Part shown: positions 8,158 through 18,292 of the stretch, in pieces
Layout: each line of letters starts with the position of its first letter
Position numbering within the stretch: position 1 is the first letter of the stretch
DNA from: Pseudomonas oryzicola
GTDB taxonomy: Bacteria; Pseudomonadota; Gammaproteobacteria; Pseudomonadales; Pseudomonadaceae
Assembly: GCF_014269185.2 (NCBI RefSeq)
Contig: NZ_JABWRZ020000001.1
Span: forward strand, 769,001 to 833,000
DNA: 64,000 nt
Reading direction: 5' to 3'
Notes under the pieces: generated by a model
The model's database searches: none
What the model was told of the DNA's origin: nothing
What the model saw: only the letters and a program-made list of their open reading frames with translations
Translations under genes and position numbers: made by a program

Positions 8158-9555
8158 ATGAACGAGATCACCACCCCCGAACAGCTTGACCTGCAAACCG
8201 CAGCCCTGAAGGTGCCGCCGCATTCCATCGAGGCCGAACAGGCCGTGCTCGGTGGCCTGATGCTGGATAACAACGCCTGGGAGCGGGTACTGGACCAGGT
8301 CTCGGACGGCGATTTCTACCGGCATGACCATCGCCTGATCTTCCGTGCCGTGCACAAGCTGGCTGACGCCAACCAGCCCTTCGACGTGGTCACGCTGCAT
8401 GAGCAGCTGGACAAGGAAGGCCTGTCCTCGCAGGTCGGTGGCCTGGCATACCTGGCGGAACTGGCCAAGAACACTCCGTCGGTAGCCAACATCAAGGCCT
8501 ACGCCGCGATCATTCGCGAGCGTGCCACCCTGCGTCAGCTGATCAGCATCAGTACCGACATCGCCGACAATGCATTCAACCCGCAAGGGCGCAATGCCGA
8601 AGAAATCCTTGACGACGCCGAGCGGCAGATTTTCCAGATCGCCGAGGCGCGCCCGAAAACCGGCGGCCCGGTAGGGGTCAACGAACTGTTGACCATGGCC
8701 ATTGACCGTATCGACACGCTGTTCAACTCCGACAGCGATATCACCGGTGTTTCCACCGGCTTCACCGACCTGGACGAGAAGACCAGCGGCCTGCAGCCGG
8801 CCGACCTGATCATCGTTGCCGGCCGTCCGTCGATGGGCAAGACCACCTTCGCCATGAACCTGGTGGAGAACGCCGTACTGCGTACCGACAAGGCGGTGCT
8901 GGTGTTCTCGCTCGAGATGCCAGGTGAGTCGCTGATCATGCGTATGTTGTCGTCGCTGGGCCGTATCGACCAGACCAAGGTGCGTTCCGGCCAGCTGGAC
9001 GACGACGACTGGCCGCGCCTGACTTCGGCAGTGAACCTGCTCAACGACCGCAAGCTGTTCATCGACGATACCGCCGGCATCAGCCCTTCTGAAATGCGCG
9101 CGCGCACCCGGCGCCTGGCCCGTGAGCACGGCGAAATCGCCATGATCATGGTCGACTACCTGCAGCTGATGCAGATCCCCGGTTCGGCCGGTGACAACCG
9201 TACCAACGAGATCTCCGAGATCTCCCGCTCGCTCAAGGCCCTGGCCAAGGAGTTCAACTGCCCGGTCATCGCCCTGTCGCAGCTGAACCGTTCCCTGGAA
9301 CAGCGGCCGAACAAGCGCCCGGTGAACTCCGACTTGCGTGAGTCCGGTGCGATCGAGCAGGACGCCGACGTGATCATGTTCGTCTATCGCGACGAGGTGT
9401 ATCACCCCGAGACCGAGCACAAGGGCGTTGCGGAAATCATCATCGGTAAACAGCGTAACGGCCCCATCGGCTTCGTACGCCTGGCCTTCATCGGCAAGTA
9501 CACCCGCTTCGAGAATCTTGCGCCGGGCATGTACAACTTCGACGACGACGAATAA
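8158..9555 (+). CDS. dnaB: Replicative DNA helicase DnaB
   Basis: A 465-residue hexameric 5'-3' helicase that unwinds the replication fork and recruits primase. The N-terminal domain begins VPPHSIEAEQAVLGGLML. The RecA-like domain has Walker A GRPSMGKT (lysine about residue 228), Walker B IMVDYLQLM, and the C-terminal ESGAIEQDADVIMFVYRDE motif. The start at 8158 (MNEITTPEQ) matches usual length. An in-frame GTG lies 6 bp upstream, and the longer reading from 8116 would begin inside the rplI terminator. No strong Shine-Dalgarno sequence is evident. Confidence 0.98.
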   Translation: MNEITTPEQLDLQTAALKVPPHSIEAEQAVLGGLMLDNNAWERVLDQVSDGDFYRHDHRLIFRAVHKLADANQPFDVVTLHEQLDKEGLSSQVGGLAYLAELAKNTPSVANIKAYAAIIRERATLRQLISISTDIADNAFNPQGRNAEEILDDAERQIFQIAEARPKTGGPVGVNELLTMAIDRIDTLFNSDSDITGVSTGFTDLDEKTSGLQPADLIIVAGRPSMGKTTFAMNLVENAVLRTDKAVLVFSLEMPGESLIMRMLSSLGRIDQTKVRSGQLDDDDWPRLTSAVNLLNDRKLFIDDTAGISPSEMRARTRRLAREHGEIAMIMVDYLQLMQIPGSAGDNRTNEISEISRSLKALAKEFNCPVIALSQLNRSLEQRPNKRPVNSDLRESGAIEQDADVIMFVYRDEVYHPETEHKGVAEIIIGKQRNGPIGFVRLAFIGKYTRFENLAPGMYNFDDDE

Positions 9556-9633
9556 CGGGGGTCCGTATAGGATCGGCGTTTTTCACCGGTATCCATGAAT
9601 CCGACAACCATCGTCGGATTTGGTCAAAATTTG

Positions 9634-9642
9634 TGCTATATT
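9634..9642 (+). promoter_or_regulatory. Possible extended -10 promoter for ygiQ
   Basis: TGTGCTATATT contains TG-C-TATATT, an extended -10 element, 43 bp before the chosen ygiQ start. No good -35 is found 17 bp upstream (TCGGAT), which is tolerated for extended -10 promoters. Confidence 0.4.
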
Positions 9643-9684
9643 CCGCGCCCGCGATTTTCCTGCACACCAGAACCGGTCACTGAC

Positions 9685-11985
<2,301 letters not shown>

Positions 11986-11993
11986 TTTCGGGG

Positions 11994-12012
11994 GGGGCTG
12001 CAACGCAGCCCC
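11994..12012. terminator. GGGGCTGC hairpin between convergent ygiQ and LOG genes
   Basis: GGGGCTGC-AAC-GCAGCCCC is a perfect 8-bp stem with a 3-nt loop, lying between two converging genes. No T-run follows on either strand, so intrinsic termination would be weak. Near-identical hairpins occur at other gene ends in this window. Confidence 0.6.
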
Positions 12013-12022
12013 TGTATCAGCT

Positions 12023-12610
12023 TCAGTCAGGCTTCTTGTCGACCCACTTCGGTGCCACCGGCGCGACGAAGCTCTCCATCCCGTCCAGTAGTTCGTCCGG
12101 TTGCTGCGCCAGCAGCAACATCGCCCGATGCTGTGGGCGCACGAAACCTTCTGCGACGATATGGTCGAGGAACCCGCCGAGCTTTTCATAAAAACTATTC
12201 ACATCGAGCAGGCCCAGCGGCTTGGCGTGATAGCCCAGTTGCCCCCAGGTCCATACTTCGAACAACTCTTCCAGCGTGCCCAGCCCACCCGGCAGGGCAA
12301 TGAAGGCATCGCTCAGCTCGGCCATGCGTGCCTTGCGCGCGTGCATGCCGTCGACCACTTCCAGGCGGCTGAGGCCTTTGTGGCCGATTTCGGCATTCAT
12401 CAGGCTTTCCGGGATGACCCCGATCACTTCGCCCCCGGCCGCCATGGCCGCGTCGGCGACGGTGCCCATCAGGCCAACCGCGCCACCGCCATAGACCAGG
12501 GTCAGGCCGCGGCGGGCAATCGCCTGGCCCAACGCGACGGCTGCTTCACGATAAGCAGGGTTGGCGCCGATGCTGGCGCCGCAGAACACACAAACGGAAC
12601 GTACGGGCAT
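12023..12610 (-). CDS. LOG family protein, probable nucleoside 5'-monophosphate phosphoribohydrolase
   Basis: A 195-residue Rossmann-fold protein of the TIGR00730/LOG family. Members cleave the base from nucleoside 5'-monophosphates, including cytokinin riboside monophosphates and AMP. The signature [20 protein letters not shown] is intact (about residues 107-126), and the N-terminus has [15 protein letters not shown] and [11 protein letters not shown]. Some databases mislabel this family lysine decarboxylase. Its start is preceded by GGAG, and a 29-codon ORF on the same strand lies 64 bp upstream. The family also occurs next to azurin in P. aeruginosa, by recall. Confidence 0.92.
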   Translation of the reverse strand: MPVRSVCVFCGASIGANPAYREAAVALGQAIARRGLTLVYGGGAVGLMGTVADAAMAAGGEVIGVIPESLMNAEIGHKGLSRLEVVDGMHARKARMAELSDAFIALPGGLGTLEELFEVWTWGQLGYHAKPLGLLDVNSFYEKLGGFLDHIVAEGFVRPQHRAMLLLAQQPDELLDGMESFVAPVAPKWVDKKPD

Positions 12611-12674
12611 TGCTCATCTCCAGTCACTCAGGTTGACAGGGTAAGGCCCGTGCCTAGCGGTTCCAAGGCAGGTT

Positions 12675-12764
12675 TCACTCCGGACGGGAGAATTCGCAGA
12701 TTGCACCGGTCGCGCCATGGGCGTAGGCCGCCAGCAGGCTGTTCATCAGGCTACCAAGGGTCAT
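12675..12764 (-). CDS. Candidate 29-residue small protein upstream of the LOG gene
   Basis: An ATG-started 30-codon frame preceded by TTAGGAGCAATACGAA, a good ribosome binding site (AGGAG about 9 nt from ATG). The product begins MTLGSLMNSLLAAYAHGA and ends CEFSRPE. It has a short amphipathic or hydrophobic first half, one cysteine, and a polar tail. It reads in the same direction as the LOG gene and could be a leader peptide or a genuine microprotein. I do not recognise a family. Evidence is the ribosome binding site, the intact frame and its position only. Confidence 0.5.
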   Translation of the reverse strand: MTLGSLMNSLLAAYAHGATGAICEFSRPE

Positions 12765-12833
12765 TTCGTATTGCTCCTAAATGAGAGGTTGTCCCATCGT
12801 CCAATAAAAGGGCATGATGTGCTCTTGAATTGG

Positions 12834-12850
12834 TTGTATACAATCGATTG
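12834..12850. promoter_or_regulatory. Overlapping perfect palindromes (putative operator)
   Basis: TTGTATACAA (12834-12843) is a perfect 10-bp palindrome, and CAATCGATTG (12841-12850) is a second perfect palindrome sharing three bases with it. TTGTATACAA resembles operators of FCD-type GntR regulators. The site lies between the small ORF/LOG promoter region and the azurin promoter region, so it could serve either side. Confidence 0.45.
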
Positions 12851-12883
12851 AACAATTCTACTGGCTGGCCGCTTGACACCCCC

Positions 12884-12897
12884 TTGACCCATATCAG
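12884..12897 (+). promoter_or_regulatory. ANR/FNR-like box upstream of azurin
   Basis: TTGAC-CCAT-ATCAG matches 8 of 10 positions of the FNR/ANR consensus TTGAT-N4-ATCAA. It lies 60 bp upstream of the azurin start, a position suited to activation. Azurin expression is known to respond to ANR in P. aeruginosa; function here is inferred. Confidence 0.5.
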
Positions 12898-12956
12898 CAA
12901 GGGGCTGAACGGTTTCAGGCAGTCTCGCAATTGATAAAACCCTGCCAAGGAGATTC

Positions 12957-13409
12957 ATGATGTTTGCGAAAGCTGTAGCGGTATCCCTGCTGACCCTCGC
13001 CAGCGCGTCTGTCTTCGCAGCCGAGTGCTCGGTGACTGTCGACTCGACCGATCAGATGTCCTACAACACCAAGGAAATCACCGTCGATAAGAGCTGCAAG
13101 GAGTTCACCGTCAAACTGACCCACTCCGGCAACCTGCCGAAGAACGTCATGGGCCACAACCTGGTGATCAGCAAGACAGCTGACATGCAGGGCATTGCCA
13201 CCGAAGGCATGAGCCAAGGTCTGGACAAGGACTACATCAAGGCTGATAACGCCGCGATCATCGCCCACACCAAGATGATCGGTGCGCCTGAGAAGGAAAC
13301 CGAAGTGAAGTTCGACCCTTCCAAACTGGAAGCCGGTGGTGACTACAGCTTCTTCTGCACCTTCCCGGGCCACATCTCGATGATGAAGGGCAAGGTCGTC
13401 GTCAAGTAA
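12957..13409 (+). CDS. azu: Azurin, periplasmic blue copper protein
   Basis: A type 1 copper electron carrier of the periplasm, 150 residues with a Sec signal peptide ([21 protein letters not shown]) cut before AECSVTVD. Copper ligands are visible: the histidine in MGHNLV, and the cysteine, histidine and methionine in [14 protein letters not shown]. The disulfide pair at the N-terminus (AECSV, KSCKEF) is present. The start follows AAGGAG closely; two adjacent ATGs (12957, 12960) are possible. It stands alone, with an ANR-like box upstream and a TAGGCC/GGCCTA hairpin then a REP pair downstream. Confidence 0.98.
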   Translation: MMFAKAVAVSLLTLASASVFAAECSVTVDSTDQMSYNTKEITVDKSCKEFTVKLTHSGNLPKNVMGHNLVISKTADMQGIATEGMSQGLDKDYIKADNAAIIAHTKMIGAPEKETEVKFDPSKLEAGGDYSFFCTFPGHISMMKGKVVVK

Positions 13410-13435
13410 TGACAGCTGTGTAGGCCTTTCGGGCC

Positions 13436-13521
13436 TATTCGCGGGCATGCCCGCTGCCACAGGATTGTGCCAATTGTGAAACAGGCACTGTACTTGTGGG
13501 AGCGGGCATGCCCGCGAAGCT
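13436..13521. repeat. REP pair between azurin and nadE
   Basis: Two inverted REP cores (TTCGCGGGCATGCCCGCTGC and GAGCGGGCATGCCCGCGAAG) face each other across about 30 bp. They lie between convergently transcribed azurin and nadE, ending two bases before the nadE stop codon. Confidence 0.85.
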
Positions 13522-13522
13522 T

Positions 13523-14350
13523 TTATGGGGCGAACGGCATTTCACGCTTGTGCTGGGTCTTGCGGTAGGTGGCGACGATGATGTCGAACGCCTCCTGGCT
13601 CACCGGCTCGCCATGCAGGAAAGCGTCGATCTGCTGGTAGGTCACGCCATGGGACGCTTCATCCGGCTTGCCCGGCTCCAGGTCTTCCAGGTCTGCGGTC
13701 GGCACCTTCTCCACCAGTGATTCCGGCGCACCAAAGCTGCGCGCAATCGCCCGCACCTGGTTTTTCACCAGGCCACTCAGCGGTGCCAGGTCGCAAGCCC
13801 CATCGCCGAACTTGGTAAAGAAGCCCATTACTGCTTCGGCAGCGTGGTCGGTACCGATCACCAGGCCCCCGCGTGCACCGGCCAGGGTGTACTGGGCGAT
13901 CATGCGCGTGCGCGCCTTGACGTTACCGACAACGAAATCCACCAAGGTCGGTGAACCGTTCTTCAGTTCCTCTACTTCGCCAGCCAGGGCTTTTACCGCT
14001 GGGGCGATATCGATGGTGTGCACTTCATCGGCCCTGATCACCTCCAGGCACGCCTGGGCGTCATGCTCGTCATGCTGGACGTGATACGGCAGGCGCACCG
14101 CGATGAAGGTATAGGCCTTGTCACCGGTTTCGGCTCGCAACTCGTTGATGGCACGTTGGGCGAGCAGGGCGGCGGTCAGCGAGTCGACGCCACCGCTGAT
14201 GCCCAGCACCAGGGTCTTGAGCCGGGCGTTGGCCAGGCAATCCTTGATGAACGCCACACGCCGGGCGACTTCGGCCTCGAGCGCGGCGGCGTCGGCGAAC
14301 GGCGGCTGTACCTTCAGCGCCTGGGCAATCTCTTGCTGAACCGCTTGCAT
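13523..14350 (-). CDS. nadE: NH3-dependent NAD+ synthetase
   Basis: A 275-residue cytoplasmic enzyme that amidates deamido-NAD with ammonia and ATP to give NAD. The ATP pyrophosphatase P-loop SGGVDS is at residues 52-57. Further conserved stretches include [26 protein letters not shown] and [17 protein letters not shown]. It has no glutaminase domain, so ammonia is the nitrogen donor, as in E. coli NadE (275 residues). It lies 3 bp after pncB, which provides the preceding salvage step, so the two form an operon. Confidence 0.97.
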   Translation of the reverse strand: MQAVQQEIAQALKVQPPFADAAALEAEVARRVAFIKDCLANARLKTLVLGISGGVDSLTAALLAQRAINELRAETGDKAYTFIAVRLPYHVQHDEHDAQACLEVIRADEVHTIDIAPAVKALAGEVEELKNGSPTLVDFVVGNVKARTRMIAQYTLAGARGGLVIGTDHAAEAVMGFFTKFGDGACDLAPLSGLVKNQVRAIARSFGAPESLVEKVPTADLEDLEPGKPDEASHGVTYQQIDAFLHGEPVSQEAFDIIVATYRKTQHKREMPFAP

Positions 14351-14353
14351 GGG

Positions 14354-15559
14354 TTACTCCTTGCTGGGGACTTTGAATACGTGGCGCATATAGGCGACGA
14401 AGTTCTCGTCGCGGCATTGGGTCTTGGCGGCTTCGTCGGAAATCTTTGCCACTGGCGCGCCGTTACAGTCGGTCATTTTAAGCACGATGTTCATCGGTAC
14501 CACGCCCGGGATGTCGCAAGTGAGATTGGTACCGATGCCAAAGCTCACGTTGATGCGACCGCGCAGGGCGCGGAAGATTTCCAGTGAACGGGGCAGGTTG
14601 AGACCATCGGAGAACACCAGGGTCTTGGTCATCGGGTCGATACCCAGTTTCTGGTAATGGGCTATGGCCTTTTCTGCCCAGGCCACCGGTTCGCCGGAGT
14701 CATGGCGCAAACCGTCGAACAGCTTGGCGAAGTACAGGTCGAAATCGCCGAGGAAGGCATCCATGGTAATGCAGTCGGTCAGGGCGATGCCGAGCAGGCC
14801 GCGGTACTCGCGTACCCAACAGTCGAGCGCGGCGATCTGGCTGTCGATCAGCCGCGGGCCGAGTTGTTGGTGGGCCATGATCCACTCGTGGGCCATGGTG
14901 CCCAGCGGCTTGATATCCAGTTTCCATGCCAGGTGGACGTTGCTGGTGCCGACGAAGCGGGCCGGGAAGTCGTCGCGCAGTACGCCGACGACCTCCTCCT
15001 GCACCCGGCTGGAAAAGCGCCGGCGGGTGCCGAAGTCGGCCACTTGCAGCTCGGCCAGTTCCTCGGCGCTGGCATGCGCGCGCAGCCAGTCGAACTTGCG
15101 GTACAGCTGGTCGCGGGCTTCGGCAAGGCGCATGCGTGGGTGCAGGTTGCGGTTGCGCACTTCGCTGATGATCGCCAGTAATGGCACTTCGAACAGAATC
15201 ACATGCAGCCACGGGCCTTTCAGGCGCAGGAACAGTTGATCGTGCTCTATCCCCAGGCGCACGTAACGCAGGTTGAAGCGGAACAGGCGCAGAAAGCGCA
15301 GGAAGTCCGGCTTGAGAAAGCTGATGCGTTCCAGGAAGGCCAACTGGCCGTCATCCAGGGTGAGGTCGCCGAGCTTCTCCAGCTGGTTGCGGATCTCGCC
15401 AAGATAAGGCCGCAGGTCCTCGCCGTTGCGGCAGCGAAATTCCCATTCGACGTCGGCGTCCGGGTAATTGTGCAGCACGCCCTGCATCATCGTGAGTTTG
15501 TAGAAGTCGGTGTCGAGCAGGTTGTGCACGATGCGCTCGGCGAATGCGCTCTCGCTCAT
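14354..15559 (-). CDS. pncB: Nicotinate phosphoribosyltransferase
   Basis: A 401-residue enzyme that converts nicotinate and PRPP, with ATP, to nicotinate mononucleotide, feeding the Preiss-Handler route completed by NadE. The start at 15559 gives [24 protein letters not shown], the standard opening with the conserved DTDFYKLTM. The region [23 protein letters not shown] carries the autophosphorylated-histidine-type segment and LRHDSGEP the phosphoribosyl site. The reading further upstream to 15793 runs through a REP pair and is not coding. Confidence 0.97.
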   Translation of the reverse strand: MSESAFAERIVHNLLDTDFYKLTMMQGVLHNYPDADVEWEFRCRNGEDLRPYLGEIRNQLEKLGDLTLDDGQLAFLERISFLKPDFLRFLRLFRFNLRYVRLGIEHDQLFLRLKGPWLHVILFEVPLLAIISEVRNRNLHPRMRLAEARDQLYRKFDWLRAHASAEELAELQVADFGTRRRFSSRVQEEVVGVLRDDFPARFVGTSNVHLAWKLDIKPLGTMAHEWIMAHQQLGPRLIDSQIAALDCWVREYRGLLGIALTDCITMDAFLGDFDLYFAKLFDGLRHDSGEPVAWAEKAIAHYQKLGIDPMTKTLVFSDGLNLPRSLEIFRALRGRINVSFGIGTNLTCDIPGVVPMNIVLKMTDCNGAPVAKISDEAAKTQCRDENFVAYMRHVFKVPSKE

Positions 15560-15616
15560 CAAAGGGGCTCCGGAGGCGGCGAATGGCGGACATTGTGCCA
15601 GCCTTTGGGCTTTGTG

Positions 15617-15729
15617 TGGCTGTTCCGGCCGTTTCGCGGGCTCGCCCGCTGCCACAAAGATCTCTCTGGTTAACGAGGGGGGCCTCGTTGTGAGAGCGGG
15701 CATGCCCCGCGAAGAGGCCGGAACAGCCA
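15617..15729. repeat. Extended REP pair upstream of pncB
   Basis: Two inverted REP cores are embedded in a longer inverted repeat whose outer arms are TGGCTGTTCCGGCC (15617-15630) and GGCCGGAACAGCCA (15716-15729). The right copy carries one extra C in its core (GCATGCCCCGCG). It occupies part of the 521-bp gene-free gap between pncB and livK. Confidence 0.85.
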
Positions 15730-15789
15730 AAACCGCGTGTTTTTCGGTGCATACGCCAGCCTTGAAACGGTGCCGCCTGTAGCAGTCGC

Positions 15790-15804
15790 GCACCAGCGGT
15801 GTGC
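15790..15804 (+). promoter_or_regulatory. NtrC-like enhancer site upstream of livK
   Basis: GCACC-AGCGG-TGTGC matches the NtrC dyad GCACC-N5-GGTGC at nine of ten positions. It lies about 215 bp upstream of the sigma-54 promoter, a plausible distance for an enhancer. NtrC control of branched-chain amino-acid uptake is inferred, not demonstrated. Confidence 0.4.
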
Positions 15805-16005
15805 AGTTCGGTGACGTCTGCTGTTACAGGCTGGTTGCACGTAAACACTTGCCAGGGTTGCAATGATGGCACGCGAAGGTTGCTCCTTGTCTGTACGTGC
15901 GGTGGCGCCCACCGCGTGGCAGACGGTTGCACGCTCAATAAAGAAAAGGCCGTCGGTCGCCTGCAGGTGCCCTGCACGGTGTGTTTTCCCGGAACCCAAA
16001 ACCGC

Positions 16006-16021
16006 TGGCACGGCCCTTGCT
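16006..16021 (+). promoter_or_regulatory. Sigma-54 (RpoN) promoter of the liv operon
   Basis: TGGCACGGCCCTTGCT matches the -24/-12 consensus TGGCACG-N4-TTGCA/T at every defined position with correct spacing. It lies 60 bp upstream of the livK start. Transcription would need an enhancer-binding activator such as NtrC. Confidence 0.85.
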
Positions 16022-16080
16022 CTGAGCACAGTGCTGAGAAGTTGTAGTGCCAACCAAAAAAACTCTAGGAGCACCACCTC

Positions 16081-17217
16081 ATGTCGCAGACGTTTTACAA
16101 GAAAGGTTTCCTGGCTCTGGCCGTAGCTACGGCACTGGGTGTTTCTTCGTATGTTCAGGCCGACGTCAAGATCGGCGTAGCGGGCCCGATGACCGGGGCA
16201 AACGCAGCGTTTGGCGAGCAGTACATGAAAGGTGCGCAAGCAGCGGCCGACAAGATCAACGCCGCCGGTGGCGTGAATGGCGAGAAGATTGTCCTGGTCA
16301 AGGGCGATGACGCCTGCGAACCGAAGCAGGCCGTGGCCGTGGCCAACCGCCTGGTCGACCAGGACAAGGTGATCGGCGTGGTCGGCCACTTCTGTTCTTC
16401 CAATACCATCCCGGCTTCCGAGGTGTACGACGAGGCTGGTGTCATCGCCATCACCCCAGGCTCTACCAACCCGCAGGTGACCGAGCGCGGTCTTTCTGCG
16501 ATGTTCCGCATGTGTGGGCGTGACGACCAGCAGGGGATCGTCGCTGGCGACTACATCGTCGACGTGCTCAAGGGCAAGAAGGTCGCGGTGTTGCACGACA
16601 AGGACACCTATGGCCAAGGCCTGGCCGACGCGACCAAGGCGCAGCTGGAAAAGCGCGGTGTCAAGCCGGTGCTGTACGAAGGCCTGACCCGTGGCGAGAA
16701 GGACTTCAGCGCCGTGGTCACCAAGATCCGCTCCACTGGTGCCGACGTGGTGTACTTCGGTGGCCTGCACCCGGAAGCCGGCCCGCTGGTGCGCCAGCTG
16801 CGCGAACAGGGCCTGAAGGACGTCAAGTTCATGTCCGATGACGGCATCGTCACCGACGAACTGGTGTCCACCGCAGGCGGCGCGCAATACGTCGACGGCG
16901 TGTACATGACCTTCGGTGCCGACCCGCGCCTGCTGCCGGACAGCAAGGCGGTGGTGGAGGAATTCCGCAAGAATGGCACCGAGCCTGAAGGCTACACCCT
17001 GTACGCCTACGCCTCGCTGCAGGCCCTGGCTGCCGCGTTCAACGGCGCCAAGTCGAACAAGGGCGAAGCGGCTGCCGAGTGGCTCAAGGCCAACCCGGTG
17101 CAGACCGTCATGGGCGAGAAGAAGTGGGACAAGAAGGGTGACCTGACCGTGTCCGACTATGTGGTCTACCAGTGGGATGCCCAAGGCAAGTACCACCAGC
17201 TGGAAAAACAAAAATAA
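16081..17217 (+). CDS. livK: Branched-chain amino-acid ABC transporter, periplasmic binding protein
   Basis: A 378-residue periplasmic receptor for leucine, isoleucine and valine (BraC in P. aeruginosa). The signal peptide runs through about residue 27 (VSSYVQA), and the mature protein starts DVKIGVAGPMTGANAAFGEQ, typical of the Leu/Ile/Val family. GHFCSSNTIPASEVYDEAGV and PGSTNPQVTERG surround the ligand site; the cysteine pair CEPKQ and GHFC fits the family disulfide. It starts after CTAGGAG and is the first gene after the sigma-54 promoter. A stable hairpin follows before livH. Confidence 0.96.
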   Translation: MSQTFYKKGFLALAVATALGVSSYVQADVKIGVAGPMTGANAAFGEQYMKGAQAAADKINAAGGVNGEKIVLVKGDDACEPKQAVAVANRLVDQDKVIGVVGHFCSSNTIPASEVYDEAGVIAITPGSTNPQVTERGLSAMFRMCGRDDQQGIVAGDYIVDVLKGKKVAVLHDKDTYGQGLADATKAQLEKRGVKPVLYEGLTRGEKDFSAVVTKIRSTGADVVYFGGLHPEAGPLVRQLREQGLKDVKFMSDDGIVTDELVSTAGGAQYVDGVYMTFGADPRLLPDSKAVVEEFRKNGTEPEGYTLYAYASLQALAAAFNGAKSNKGEAAAEWLKANPVQTVMGEKKWDKKGDLTVSDYVVYQWDAQGKYHQLEKQK

Positions 17218-17228
17218 CAATGGCCCAC

Positions 17229-17253
17229 GGCCCGGGCGCGTCAGCCCCCGGGC
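17229..17253 (+). terminator. Intra-operon hairpin between livK and livH
   Basis: GGCCCGGG (17229-17236) pairs with CCCGGGCC (17246-17253) around a 9-nt loop, with no T-run. Such a stem after the binding-protein gene can protect its mRNA or partly terminate, which would give more binding protein than membrane components. Confidence 0.6.
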
Positions 17254-17375
17254 CAAAGCCCCGCGGTACCTGTCTTTATCCGTAGATCTGCACAGTACTG
17301 CGCTGCGAGGGCCGCCTAGTCCCAAGGCCCGCCGTGGTCGGCGCTCGTGCAATCTCAATCAGGTGAGATTGCGTT

Positions 17376-18290
17376 ATGGATGGTATTTTCCTGCAGCAAC
17401 TGGTCAACGGCCTGACCCTCGGGTCGGTCTATGGCCTGATCGCCATCGGCTACACAATGGTCTATGGCATTATCGGCATGATCAACTTCGCGCACGGCGA
17501 GGTGTACATGATTTCCGCGTACCTCGCGGCAATCAGCCTGGCATTGCTGGCTTACTTCGGTATCGAGTCGTTTCCCCTGCTGATGCTGGGCACCCTGTTG
17601 TTCACCATCGTCGTCACCGGCGTGTACGGCTTCACCATTGAACGCATCGCCTACAAACCCCTGCGCAACTCCACCCGCCTGGCACCACTGATCAGCGCCA
17701 TCGGCATTTCGCTGATCCTGCAGAACTACGCGCAGATCAGCCAGGGCGCCCGCCAGCAAGGCGTGCCAACCCTGCTCGAAGGCGCCTGGCGCGTCGAAGT
17801 GGGCACCGGCTTCGTGCAACTGACCTACACCAAGATCTTCATCCTGGTGGCCGCCTTCGTGGGCATGGGCCTGCTCACCTACGTGATCAAGTACACCAAG
17901 CTCGGCCGCATGTGCCGGGCCACCCAGCAAGACCGCAAGATGGCCTCGATCCTGGGCATCAATACCGACCGGGTGATCTCCTACGTGTTCGTCATCGGTG
18001 CGGTGATGGCCGCCCTGGCTGGCGTGCTGATCACCATGAACTACGGCACCTTCGACTTCTACGCCGGCTTCATCATCGGCATCAAGGCGTTCACCGCTGC
18101 GGTGCTCGGCGGTATCGGCTCGCTGCCTGGCGCCATGCTCGGCGGGATCATCCTGGGTATTTCCGAGTCGCTGTTCTCTGGCCTGATCAACTCCGACTAC
18201 AAGGACGTGTTCAGCTTCTCGCTGCTGGTGATGATCCTTATCTTCCGCCCACAAGGCCTGCTGGGTCGCCCGCTCGTGGCTAAGGTGTGA
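17376..18290 (+). CDS. livH: Branched-chain amino-acid ABC transporter permease LivH
   Basis: A 304-residue inner-membrane permease with about eight hydrophobic segments. It starts MDGIFLQQLVNGLTLGSVYGLIAIGYTM and contains INFAHGEVYM, which is characteristic of LivH/BraD proteins. The C-terminal FRPQGLLGRP motif is also typical. It pairs with LivM to form the channel and ends 2 bp before the livM start. Confidence 0.97.
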   Translation: MDGIFLQQLVNGLTLGSVYGLIAIGYTMVYGIIGMINFAHGEVYMISAYLAAISLALLAYFGIESFPLLMLGTLLFTIVVTGVYGFTIERIAYKPLRNSTRLAPLISAIGISLILQNYAQISQGARQQGVPTLLEGAWRVEVGTGFVQLTYTKIFILVAAFVGMGLLTYVIKYTKLGRMCRATQQDRKMASILGINTDRVISYVFVIGAVMAALAGVLITMNYGTFDFYAGFIIGIKAFTAAVLGGIGSLPGAMLGGIILGISESLFSGLINSDYKDVFSFSLLVMILIFRPQGLLGRPLVAKV

Positions 18291-18292
18291 AC

